This document shows, one piece after another, positions 1-12,540 of a stretch of DNA of 64,000 bases. Source of the stretch: Clusia tigrina (Eukaryota; Arthropoda; Insecta; Diptera; Clusiidae); assembly GCA_920105625.2 (NCBI GenBank), contig OV050030.1, positions 247,721,889 through 247,785,888 of the forward strand. Reading direction: 5' to 3'. Within the stretch, counting starts at the first letter, position 1, and the number at the start of each line of letters is the position of its first letter. The position numbers and the translations under genes are program-made. Below the pieces are notes generated by a model, which had not been told where the DNA came from, ran no database searches, and saw only the letters and a program-made list of their open reading frames with translations.

Positions 1-196
1 AGTTAGGGCCATTTGAAGTTTTATCAGTGTTTGATTTGGGACTCAAGGGTAGCATAGATTTGAGCGATAGCTTAATTTGACAAGAGGCTCGAGTACTTTA
101 TTGTTACAAAATTTCAAGGTTTTATGACGCTCCAGTAAAAAGTTACAAGCATTTGTATGTTGCAAACTTTGATAGGTGTAGGACGTACCGTATAGA

Positions 197-1760
197 AGTT
201 AGGGCCCTTTGAAGATTTATCAGTGTTTGATTTGGGACTCAAGGGTAGCATAGCTTTGAGCGATAGCTTAAATTGACAAGAGGCGCGAGTACTTTATTGT
301 TACAAAATTTCAAGGTTTTATGACGCTCCAGTAAAAAGTTGCAAGCATTTGTATGTGGCAAACTTTGATAGGTGGAGGACGTACTATATAGAAGTTAGGG
401 CCATTTGAAGTTTTATCAGTGTTTGATTTGGGACTCAAGGGTAGCATAGCTTTGAGCGATAGCTTAAATTAACAAGAGGCTCGAGTACTTTATTGTTAAA
501 AAATTTCAAGGTTTTATGACGCTCCAGTAAAAAGTTACAAGCATTTGTATGTTGCAAACTTTGATAGGTGTAAGACGTACCGTATAGAAGTTAGGGCCAT
601 TTGAAGTTTTATCAGTGTTTGATTTGGGACTCAAGGGTAGCATAGCTTTGAGCGATAGCTTAAATTGACAAGAGGCTCGAGTACTTTATTGTTACAAAAT
701 TGCAAGGTTTTATGACACTCCAGTAAAAAGTTACAAGCATTTGTATGTTGCAAACTTTGATAGGTGTAGGACGTACCCTATAGAAGTTAGGGCCATTTGA
801 AGTTTTATCAGTGTTTGATTTGGGACTCAAGGGTAGCATAGATTTGAGCGATAGCTTAAATTGACAAGAGGCTCGAGTACTTTATTGTTACAAAATTTCA
901 AGGTTTTATGACGCTCCAGTAGAAAGTTACAAGCATTTGTATGTTGCAAACTTTGATAGGTGTAGGACGTAGCTTATAGAAGTTAGGGCCATTTGAAGTT
1001 TTATCAGTGTTTGATTTTGGACTCAAGGGTAGCATAGCTTTGAGCGATAGCTTTAATTGACAAGAGGCTCGAGTACTTTATTGTTACAAAATTTCAAGGT
1101 TTTATGACGCTCCAGTAAAAAGTTACAAGCATTTGTATGTTGCAAACTTTGATAGGTGTAGGACGTACCGTATAGAAGTTAGGGCCCTTTGAAGATTTAT
1201 CAGTGTTTGATTTGGGACTCAAGGGTAGCATAGCTTTGAGCGATAGCTTAAATTGACAAGAGGCTCGAGTACTTTATTGTTACAAAATTTCAAGGTTTTA
1301 TGACGCTCCAGTAAAAAGTTGCAAGCATTTGTATGTGGCAAACTTTGATAGGTGGAGGACGTACTATATAGAAGTTAGGGCCATTTGAAGTTTTATCAGT
1401 GTTTGATTTGGGACTCAAGGGTAGCATAGCTTTGAGCGATAGCTTAAATTATCAAGAGGCTCGAGTACTTTATTGTTAAAAAATTTCAAGGTTTTATGAC
1501 GCTCCAGTAAAAAGTTACAAGCATTTGTATGTTGCAAACTTTGATAGGTGTAGGACGTACCGTATAGAAGTTAGGGCCATTTGAAGTTTTATCAGTGTTT
1601 GATTTGGGACTCAAGGGTAGCATAGCTTTGAGCGATAGCTTAAATTGACAAGAGGCTCGAGTACTTTATTGTTACAAAATTTCAAGGTTTTATGACGCTC
1701 CAGTAAAAAGTTACAAGCATTTGTATGTTGCAAACTTTGATAGGTGTAGGACGTAGCTTA
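197..1760 (+). repeat. 5-monomer offset duplication (980 bp)
   Basis: Three consecutive monomers from 197 recur from 1177, offset 980 bp. The shared markers are agggcccttt followed by gaagatttatcag (201 and 1181), tatgtggcaaac (about 353 and 1333) and an aaaaaatttc variant in the third monomer. The intervening monomers differ, so the 5-monomer unit is partly overwritten. Confidence 0.75.
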
Positions 1761-2639
1761 TAGAAGTTAGGGCCATTTGAAGCTTTATCAGTGTTTGATT
1801 TGGGACTCAAGGGTAGCATAGCTTTGAGCGATAGCTTAAATTGACAAGAGGCTCGAGTACTTTATTGTTACAAAATCTCAAGGTTTTATGACGCTCCAGT
1901 AAAAAGTTACAAGCATTTGTATGTTGCAAATTTTGATAGGTGTAGGACGTACCCTATAGAAGTTAGGGCCATTTGAATTTTTATCAGTGTTTGATTTGGG
2001 ACTCAAGGGTAGCATAGATTTGAGCGATAGCTTAAATTGACAAGAGGCTCGAGTACTTTATTGTTACAAAATTTCAAGGTTTTATGACGCTCCAGTAAAA
2101 AGTTACAAGCATTTGTATGTTGCAAACTTTGATAGGTGTAGGACGTACCGTATAGAAGTTAGGGCCATTTGAAGTTTTATCAGTGTTTGATTTGGGACTC
2201 AAGGGTAGCATAGCTTTGAGCGATAGCTTAAATTGACAAGAGGCTCGAGTACTTTATTGTTACAAAGTTTCAAGGTTTTATGACGATCCAGTAAAAAGTT
2301 ACAAGCATTTGTATGTTGCAAACTTTAATAGGTGTAGGACGTACCGTATTGAAGTTAGGGCCACTTGAAGTTTTATCAGTGTTTCATTTGGGACTCAAGG
2401 GTAGCATAGCTTTTACCGATAGCTTAAATTGACAAGAGGCTCGAGTACTTTATTGTTACAATCTCAAGGTTTTATGACGCTCCAGTAAAAAGTTACAAGC
2501 ATTTGTATGTTGCAAACTTTAATAGGTGTAGGACGTACCGTATTGAAGTTAGGGCCACTTGAAGATCTTTCAGGGTTTCATTTGGGACTCAAGGGTAGCA
2601 TAGCTTTGAACGATAGCTTAAATTGACAAGAGGCTCGAG

Positions 2640-5600
2640 TACTTTATTGTTACAAAATCTCAAGGTTTTATGACGCTCCAGTAAAAAGTTACAAGCATTT
2701 GTATGTTGCAAATTTTGATAGGTGTAGGACGTACCCTATAGAAGTTAGGGCCATTTGAAGTTTTATCAGTGTTTGAATTGGGACTCAAGGGTAGCATAGA
2801 TTTGAGCGATAGCTTAATTTGACAAGAGGCTCGAGTACTTTATTGTTACAAAATGTCAAGGTTTTATGACACTCCAGTAAAAAGTTACAAGCATTTGTAT
2901 GTTGCAAACTTTGATAGGTGTAGGACGTACCTTATAGAAGTTAGGGCCATTTGAAGTTTTATCAGTGTTTGATTTTGGACTCAAGGGTAGGATAGCTTTG
3001 AGCGATAGCTTTAATTGACAAGAGGCTCGAGTACTTTACTGTTACAAAATTTCAAGGTTTTATGACGCTCCAGTAAAAAGTTACAAGCATTTGTATGTTA
3101 CAAATTTTGATAGGTGTAGGACGTACCGTATAGAAGTTAGGGCCATTTGAAGTTTTATCAGTGTCTGATTTGGGACTCATGGGTAGCATAGCTTTGAGCG
3201 ATAGCTTAAATTAACAAGAGGCTCGAGTACTTTATTGTTAAAAAATTTCAAGGTTTTATGACGCTCCAATAAAAAGTTACAAGCATTTGTATGTTGCAAA
3301 CTTTGATAGGTGTAGGACGTACCGTATAGAAGTTAGGGCCATTTGAAGTTTTATCAGTGTTTGATTTGGGACTCAAGGGTAGCATAGATTTGAGCGATAG
3401 CTTAATTTGACAAGAGGCTCGAGTACTTTATTGTTACAAAATTTCAAGGTTTTATGACGCTCCAGTAAAAAGTTACAAGCATTTGTATGTTGCAAACTTT
3501 GATAGGTGTAGGACGCACCGTATAGAAGTTAGGGCCCTTTGAAGATTTATCAGTGTTTGATTTGGGACTCAAGGGTAGCATAGCTTTGAGCGATAGCTTA
3601 AATTGACAAGAGGCTCGAGTACTTTATTGTTACAAAATTTCAAGGTTTTATGACGCTCCAGTAAAAAGTTGCAAGCATTTGTATGTGGCAAACTTTGATA
3701 GGTGGAGGACGTACTATATAGAAGTTAGGGCCATTTGAAGTTTTATCAGTGCTTGATTTGGGACTCAAGGGTAGCATAGCTTTGAGCGATAGCTTAAATT
3801 GACAAGAGGCTCGAGTACTTTATTGTTACAAAATTTCAAGGTTTTATGACGCTCCAGTAAAAAGTTACAAGCATTTGTATGTTGCAAACTTTGATAGGTG
3901 TAGGACGTACCGTATAGAAGTTAGGGCCCTTTGAAGATTTATCAGTGTTTGATTTGGGACTCAAGGGTAGCATAGCTTTGAGCGATAGTTAAATTGACAA
4001 AAGGCTCGAGTACTTTATTGTTAAAAAATTTCAAGGTTTTATGACGCTCCAGTAAAAAGTTGCAAGCATTTGTATGTGGCAAACTTTGATAGGTGGAGGA
4101 CGTACTTTATAGAAGTTAGGGCCATTTGAAGTTTTATCAGTGTTTGATTTGGGACTCAAGGGTAGCATAGCTTTGAGCGATAGCTTAAATTGACAAGAGG
4201 CTCGAGTACTTTATTGTTACAAAATTGCAAGGTTTTATGACGCTCCAGTAAAAAGTTACAAGCATTTGTATGTTGCAAACTTTGATAGGTGTAGGCCGTA
4301 CCGTATAGAAGTTAGGGCCATTTGAAGTTTTATCAGTGTTTGATTTGGGACTCAAGGGTAGCATAGCTTTGAGCGATAGCTTAAATTGACAAGAGGCTCG
4401 AGTACTTTATTGTTACAAAGTTTCAAGGTTTTATAACGATCCAGTAAAAAGTTACAAGCATTTGTATGTTGCAAACTTTAATAGGTGTAGGACGTACCGT
4501 ATTGAAGTTAGGGCCACTTGAAGTTTTATCCGTGTTTCATTTCGGACTCAAGGGTAGCATAGCTTTGAGCGATAGCTTAAATTGACAAGAGGCTCGAGTA
4601 CTTTATTGTTATAAAATCTCAAGGTTTTATGACGCTCCAGCAAAAATTTAAATGCATTTGTATGTTGCAAATATTGATAGGTGTAGGACGTACCCTATAG
4701 AAGTTAGGGCCATTTGAAGTTTTATCAGTGTTTCATTTCGGACTCAAGGGTAGCATAGCTTTGAGCGATAGCTTAAATTGACAAGAGGCTCGAGTACTTT
4801 ATTGTTACAAAATCTCAAGGTTTTATGACGCTCCAGTAAAAAGTTACAAGCATTTGTATGTTGCAAATTTTGATAGGTGTAGGACGTACCCTATAGAAGT
4901 TAGGGCCATTTGAAGTTTTATCAGTGTTTGAATTGGGACTCAAGGGTAGCATAGATTTGAGCGATAGCTTAATTTGACAAGAGGCTCGAGTACTTTATTG
5001 TTACAAAATTTCAAGGTTTTATGACGCTCCAGTAAAAAGTTACAAGCATTTGTATGTTGCAAACTTTGATAGGTGTAGGACGTACCTTATAGAAGTTAGG
5101 GCCATTTGAAGTTTTATCAGTGTTTGATTTTGGACTCAAGGGTAGGATAGCTTTGAGCGATAGCTTTAATTGACAAGAGGCTCGAGTACTTTACTGTTAC
5201 AAAATTTCAAGGTTTTATGACGCTCCAGTAAAAAGTTACAAGCATTTGTATGTTACAAATTTTGATAGGTGTAGGACGTACCGTATAGAAGTTAGGGCCA
5301 TTTGAAGTTTTATCAGTGTCTGATTTGGGACTCATGGGTAGCATAGCTTTGAGCGATAGCTTAAATTAACAAGAGGCTCGAGTACTTTATTGTTAAAAAA
5401 TTTCAAGGTTTTATGACGCTCCAATAAAAAGTTACAAGCATTTGTATGTTGCAAACTTTGATAGGTGTAGGACGTACCGTATAGAAGTTAGGGCCATTTG
5501 AAGTTTTATCAGTGTTTGATTTGGGACTCAAGGGTAGCATAGATTTGAGCGATAGCTTAATTTGACAAGAGGCTCGAGTACTTTATTGTTACAAAATTTC

Positions 5601-7020
5601 AAGGTTTTATGACGCTCCAGTAAAAAGTTACAAGCATTTGTATGTTGCAAACTTTGATAGGTGTAGGACGTACCGTATAGAAGTTAGGGCCCTTTGAAGA
5701 TTTATCAGTGTTTGATTTGGGACTCAAGGGTAGCATAGCTTTGAGCGATAGCTTAAATTGACAAGAGGCTCGAGTACTTTATTGTTACAAAATTTCAAGG
5801 TTTTATGACGCTCCAGTAAAAAGTTGCAAGCATTTGTATGTGGCAAACTTTGATAGGTGGAGGACGTACTATATAGAAGTTAGGGCCATTTGAAGTTTTA
5901 TCAGTGCTTGATTTGGGACTCAAGGGTAGCATAGCTTTGAGCGATAGCTTAAATTGACAAGAGGCTCGAGTACTTTATTGTTACAAAATTTCAAGGTTTT
6001 ATGACGCTCCAGTAAAAAGTTACAAGCATTTGTATGTTGCAAACTTTGATAGGTGTAGGACGTACCGTATAGAAGTTAGGGCCCTTTGAAGATTTATCAG
6101 TGTTTGATTTGGGACTCAAGGGTAGCATAGCTTTGAGCGATAGTTAAATTGACAAAAGGCTCGAGTACTTTATTGTTACAAAATTTCAAGGTTTTATGAC
6201 GCTCCAGTAAAAAGTTGCAAGCATTTGTATGTGGCAAACTTTGATAGGTGGAGGACGTACTTTATAGAAGTTAGGGCCATTTGAAGTTTTATCAGTGTTT
6301 GATTTGGGACTCAAGGGTAGCATAGCTTTGAGCGATAGCTTAAATTGACAAGAGGCTCGAGTACTTTATTGTTACAAAATTGCAAGGTTTTATGACGCTC
6401 CAGTAAAAAGTTACAAGCATTTGTATGTTGCAAACTTTGATAGGTGTAGGCCGTACCGTATAGAAGTTAGGGCCATTTGAAGTTTTATCAGTGTTTGATT
6501 TGGGACTCAAGGGTAGCATAGCTTTGAGCGATAGCTTAAATTGACAAGAGGCTCGAGTACTTTATTGTTACAAAGTTTCAAGGTTTTATAACGATCCAGT
6601 AAAAAGTTACAAGCATTTGTATGTTGCAAACTTTAATAGGTGTAGGACGTACCGTATTGAAGTTAGGGCCACTTGAAGTTTTATCCGTGTTTCATTTCGG
6701 ACTCAAGGGTAGCATAGCTTTGAGCGATAGCTTAAATTGACAAGAGGCTCGAGTACTTTATTGTTACAAAATCTCAAGGTTTTATGACGCTCCAGCAAAA
6801 ATTTACATGCATTTGTATGTTGCAAATATTGATAGGTGTAGGACGTACCCTATAGAAGTTAGGGCCATTTGAAGTTTTATCAGTGTTTCATTTCGGACTC
6901 AAGGGTAGCATAGCTTTGAGCGATAGCTTAAATTGACAAGAGGCTCGAGTACTTTATTGTTACAAAATCTCAAGGTTTTATGACGCTCCAGTAAAAAGTT
7001 ACAAGCATTTGTATGTTGCA
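2640..7020 (+). repeat. 11-monomer higher-order repeat, two copies (2,155 bp)
   Basis: Unit A is about 2640-4794 and unit B about 4795-6949. Markers offset by 2,155 bp are gtttgaattg at 2771 and 4926, agggcccttt-type monomers with gccc at 3926 and 6081, and a one-base deletion (gatagttaaattg) at 3984 and 6139. The unit is 10 monomers of 196 bp plus one of 195 bp. Only scattered substitutions separate the copies (for example a ttaaaaaa/ttacaaaa difference near 4021 and 6176). Confidence 0.85.
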
Positions 7021-10000
7021 AATATTGATAGGTGTAGGACGTACCCTATAGAAGTTAGGGCCCTTTGAAGATTTATCAGTGTTTGATTTGGGACTCAAGG
7101 GTAGCATAGCTTTGAGCGATAGTTAAATTGACAAAAGGCTCGAGTACTTTATTGTTACAAAGTTTCAAGGTTTTATGACGCTCCAGTAAAAAGTTGCAAG
7201 CATTTGTATGTGGCAAACTTTGATAGGTGGAGGACGTACTTTATAGAAGTTAGGGCCATTTGAAGTTTTATCAGTGTTTGATTTGGGACTCAAGGGTAGC
7301 ATAGCTTTGAGCGATAGCTTAAATTGACAAGAGGCTCGAGTACTTTATTGTTACAAAATTGCAAGGTTTTATGACGCTCCAGTAAAAAGTTACAAGCATT
7401 TGTATGTTGCAAACTTTGATAGGTGTAGGCCATACCGTATAGAAGTTAGGGCCATTTGAAGTTTTATCAGTGTTTGATTTGGGACTCAAGGGTAGCATAG
7501 CTTTGAGCGATAGCTTAAATTGACAAGAGGCTCGAGTACTTTATTGTTACAAAGTTTCAAGGTTTTATGACGATCCAGTAAAAAGTTACAAGCATTTGTA
7601 TGTTGCAAACTTTAATAGGTGTAGGACGTACCGTATTGAAGTTAGGGCCACTTGAAGTTTTATCCGTGTTTCATTTCGGACTCAAGGGTAGCATAGCTTT
7701 GAGCGATAGCTTAAATTGACAAGAGGCTCGAGTACTTTATTGTTACAAAATCTCAAGGTTTTATGACGCTCCAGTAAAAAGTTACAAGCATTTGTATGTT
7801 GCAAACTTTGATAGGTGTAGGACGTACCTTATAGAAGTTAGGGCCATTTGAAGTTTTATCAGTGTTTGATTTTGGACTCAAGGGTAGCATAGCTTTGAGC
7901 GATAGCTTTAATTGACAAGAGGCTCGAGTACTTTATTGTTACAAAATTTCAAGGTTTTATGACGCTCCAGTAAAAAGTTACAAGCATTTGTATGTTGCAA
8001 ACTTTGATAGGTGTAGGACGTACCATATAGAAGTTAGGGCCATTTAAAGTTTTATCAGTGTCTGATTTGGGACTCATGGGTAGCATGGCTTTGAGCGATA
8101 GCTTAAATTAACAAGAGGCTCGAGTACTTTATTGTTAAAAAATTTCAAGGTTTTATGACGCTCCAGTAAAAAGTTACAAGCATTTGTATGTTGCAAACTT
8201 TGATAGGTGTAGGACGTACCGTATAGAAGTTAGGGCCATTTGAAGTTTTATCAGTGTCTGATTTGGGACTCATGGGTAGCATAGCTTTGAGCGATAGCTT
8301 AAATTAGCAAGAGGCTCGAGTACTTTATTGTTAAAAAATTTCAAGGTTTTATGACGCTCCAGTAAAAAGTTACAAGCATTTGTATGTTGCAAACTTTGAT
8401 AGGTGTAGGACGTACCGTATAGAAGTTGGTGCCATTTGAAGCTTTATCAGTGTTTGATTTGGGACTCAAGGGTAGCATAGCTTTGAGCGATAGCTTAAAT
8501 TGACAAGAGGCTCGAGTACTTTATTGTTACAAAATCTCAAGGTTTTATGACGCTCCAGTAAAAAGTTACAAGCATTTGTATGTTGCAAATTTTTATAGGT
8601 GTAGGACGTACCCTATAGAAGTTAGGGCCATTTGAATTTTTATCAGTGTTTTATTTGGGACTCAAGGGTAGCATAGATTTGAGCGATAGCTTAAATTGAC
8701 AAGAGGCTCGAGTACTTTATTGTTACAAAATTTCAAGGTTTTATGACGCTCCAGTAAAAAGTTACAAGCATTTGTATGTTGCAAACTTTGATAGGTGTAG
8801 GACGTACCGTATAGAAGTTAGGGCCATTTGAAGTTTTATCAGTGTTTGATTTGGGACTCAAGGGTAGCATAGCTTTGAGCGATAGCTTAAATTGACAAGA
8901 GGCTCGAGTACTTTATTGTTACAAAGTTTCAAGGTTTTATGACGATCCAGTAAAAAGTTACAAGCATTTGTATGTTGCAAACTTTAATAGGTGTAGGACG
9001 TACCGTATTGAAGTTAGGGCCACTTGAAGATTTTTCAGGGTTTCATTTGGGACTCAAGGGTAGCATAGCTTTGAGCGATAGCTTAAATTGACAAGAGGCT
9101 CGAGTACTTTATTGTTACAAAATCTCAAGGTTTTATGACGCTCCAGTAAAAAGTTACAAGCATTTGTATGTTGCAAATTTTGATAGGTGTAGGACGTACC
9201 CTATAGAAGTTAGGGCCATTTGAAGTTTTATCAGTGTTTGAATTGGGACTCAAGGGTAGCATAGATTTGAGCGATAGCTTAATTTGACAAGAGGCTCGAG
9301 TACTTTATTGTTACAAAATTTCAAGGTTTTATGACGCTCCAGTAAAAAGTTACAAGCATTTGTATGTTGCAAACTTTGATAGGTGTAGGACGTACCTTAT
9401 AGAAGTTAGGGCCATTTGAAGTTTTATCAGTGTTTGATTTTGGACTCAAGGGTAGCATAGCTTTGAGCGATAGCTTTAATTGACAAGAGGCTCGAGTACT
9501 TTATTGTTACAAAATTTCAAGGTTTTATGACGCTCCAGTAAAAAGTTACAAGCATTTGTATGTTGCAAACTTTGATAGGTGTAGGACGTACCGTATAGAA
9601 GTTAGGGCCATTTGAAGTTTTATCAGTGTCTGATTTGGGACTCAAGGGTAGCATAGCTTTGAGCGATAGCTTAAATTGACAAGAGGCTTGAGTACTTTAT
9701 TGTTACAAAATTTCAAGGTTTTATGACGCTCCAGTAAAAAGTTACAAGCATTTGTATGTTGCAAACTTTGATAGGTGTAGGACGTACCGTATAGAAGTTA
9801 GGGCCCTTTGAAGATTTATCAGTGTTTGATTTGGGACTTAAGGGTAGCATAGCTTTGAGCGATAGTTAAATTGACAAAAGGCTCGAGTACTTTATTGTTA
9901 CAAAATTTCAAGGTTTTATGACGCTCCAGTAAAAAGTTGCAAGCATTTGTATGTGGCAAACTTTGATAGGTGGAGGACGTACTTTATAGAAGTTAGGGCC

Positions 10001-11560
10001 ATTTGAAGTTTTATCAGTGTTTGATTTGGGACTCAAGGGTAGCATAGCTTTGAGCGATAGCTTAAATTGACAAGAGGCTCGAGTACTTTATTGTTACAAA
10101 ATTGCAAGGTTTTATGACGCTCCAGTAAAAAGTTACAAGCATTTGTATGTTGCAAACTTTGATAGGTGTAGGCCGTACCGTATAGAAGTTAGGGCCATTT
10201 GAAGTTTTATCAGTGTTTGATTTGGGACTCAAGGGTAGCATAGCTTTGAGCGATAGCTTAAATTGACAAGAGGCTCGAGTACTTTATTGTTACAAAGTTT
10301 CAAGGTTTTATGACGATCCAGTAAAAAGTTACAAGCATTTGTATGTTGCAAACTTTAATAGGTGTAGGACGTACCGTATTGAAGTTAGGGCCACTTGAAG
10401 TTTTATCCGTGTTTCATTTCGGACTCAAGGGTAGCATAGCTTTGAGCGATAGCTTAAATTGACAAGAGGCTCGAGTACTTTATTGTTACAAAATCTCAAG
10501 GTTTTATGACGCTCCAGTAAAAAGTTACAAGCATTTGTATGTTGCAAATATTGATAGGTGTAGGACGTACCCTATAGAAGTTAGGGCCATTTGAAGTTTT
10601 ATCAGTGTTTCATTTCGGACTCAAGGGTAGCATAGCTTTGAGCGATAGCTTAAATTGACAAGAGGCTCGAGTACTTTATTGTTACAAAATCTCAAGGTTT
10701 TATGACGCTCCAGTAAAAAGTTACAAGCATTTGTATGTTGCAAATATTGATAGGTGTAGGACGTACCCTATAGAAGTTAGGGCCCTTTGAAGATTTATCA
10801 GTGTTTGATTTGGGACTCAAGGGTAGCATAGCTTTGAGCGATAATTAAATTGACAAAAGGCTCGAGTACTTTATTGTTACAAAATTTCAAGGTTTTATGA
10901 CGCTCCAGTAAAAAGTTGCAAGCATTTGTATGTGGCAAACTTTGATAGGTGGAGGACGTACTTTATAGAAGTTAGGGCCATTTGAAGTTTTATCAGTGTT
11001 TGATTTGGGACTCAAGGGTAGCATAGCTTTGAGCGATAGCTTAAATTGACAAGAGGCTCGAGGACTTTACTGTTACAAAATTGCAAGGTTTTATGACGCT
11101 CCAGTAAAAAGTTACAAGCATTTGTATGTTGCAAACTTTGATAGGTGTAGGCCGTACCGTATAGAAGTTAGGGCCATTTGAAATTTTATCAGTGTTTGAT
11201 TTGGGACTCAAGGGTAGCATAGCTTTGAGCGATAGCTTAAATTGACAAGAGGCTCGAGTACTTTATTGTTACAAAGTTTCAAGGTTTTATGACGATCCAG
11301 TAAAAAGTTACAAGCATTTGTATGTTGCAAACTTTAATAGGTGTAGGACGTACCGTATTGAAGTTAGGGCCACTTGAAGTTTTATCCGTGTTTCATTTCG
11401 GACTCAAGGGTAGCATAGCTTTGAGCGATAGCTTAAATTGACAAGAGGCTCGAGTACTTTATTGTTACAAAATCTCAAGGTTTTATGACGCTCCAGTAAA
11501 AAGTTACAAGCATTTGTATGTTGCAAATATTGATAGGTGTAGGACGTACCCTATAGAAGT
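6081..11560 (+). repeat. 5-monomer (979 bp) sub-duplications nested in a 14-monomer repeat
   Basis: The gccctttgaag marker and the linked one-base deletion occur at 6081, 7060, 9803 and 10782, spaced 979, 2,743 and 979 bp. These equal 5, 14 and 5 monomers, less the one base missing in each marked monomer. The ggccgtacc or ggccatacc monomer and the tttaataggtg monomer follow each marker in the same order. The stretch 8400-9640 also resembles 1760-2990, including a rare 'tttcagggtttcatttggg' variant. Confidence 0.8.
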
Positions 11561-12540
11561 TAGGGCCATTTGAAGTTTTATCAGTGTTTGATTTGGGACT
11601 CAAGGGTAGTATAGATTTGAGCGATAGCTTAAATTGAAAAGAGGCTCGAGTACTTTATTGTTACAAAATTTCAAGGTTTTATGACGCTCCAGTAAAAAGT
11701 TACAAGCATTTGTATGTTGCAAACTTTGATAGGTGTAGGACGTACCTTATAGAAGTTAGGGCCATTTGAAGTTTTATCAGTGTTTGATTTTGGGATCAAG
11801 GGTAGCATAGCTTTGAGCGATAGCTTTAATTGACAAGAGGCTCGAGTACTTTATTGTTACAAAATTTCAAGGTTTTATGACGCTCCAGTAAAAAGTTACA
11901 AGCATTTGTATGTTGCAAACTTTGATAGGTGTAGGACGTACCATATAGAAGTTAGGGCCATTTAAAGTTTTATCAGTGTCTGATTTGGGACTAATGGGTA
12001 GCATGGCTTTGAGCGATAGCTTAAATTAACAAGAGGCTCGAGTACTTTATTGTTAAAAAATTTCAAGGTTTTATGACGCTCCAGTAAAAAGTTACAAGCA
12101 TTTGTATGTTGCAAACTTTGATAGGTGTAGGACGTACCGTATAGAAGTTAGGGCCATTTGAAGTTTTGTCAGTGTTTGATTTGGGACTCAAGGGTAGCAT
12201 AGCTTTGAGCGATAGCTAAAATTGACAAGAGGCTCGAGTACTTTATTGTTACAAAATTGCAAGGTTTTATGACGCTCCAGTAAAAAGTTACAAGCATTTG
12301 TATGTTGCAAACTTTGATAGGTGTAGGACGTACCGTATAGAAGTTAGGGCCATTTGAAGCTTTATCAGTGTTTGATTTGGGACTCAAGGGTAGCATAGCT
12401 TTGAGCGATAGCTTAAATTGACAAGAGGCTCGAGTACTTTATTGATACAAAATTTCAAGGTTTTATGACGGTCCAGTAAAAAGTTACAAGCATTTGTATG
12501 TTGCAAATTTTGATAGGTGTAGGACGAACCGTATAGAAGT

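Noticed and set aside
12169..12396. 75-codon minus-strand ORF in the left arm
   Set aside because: Pure satellite sequence, no start context or domain, created by one variant (gatagctaaaattg).
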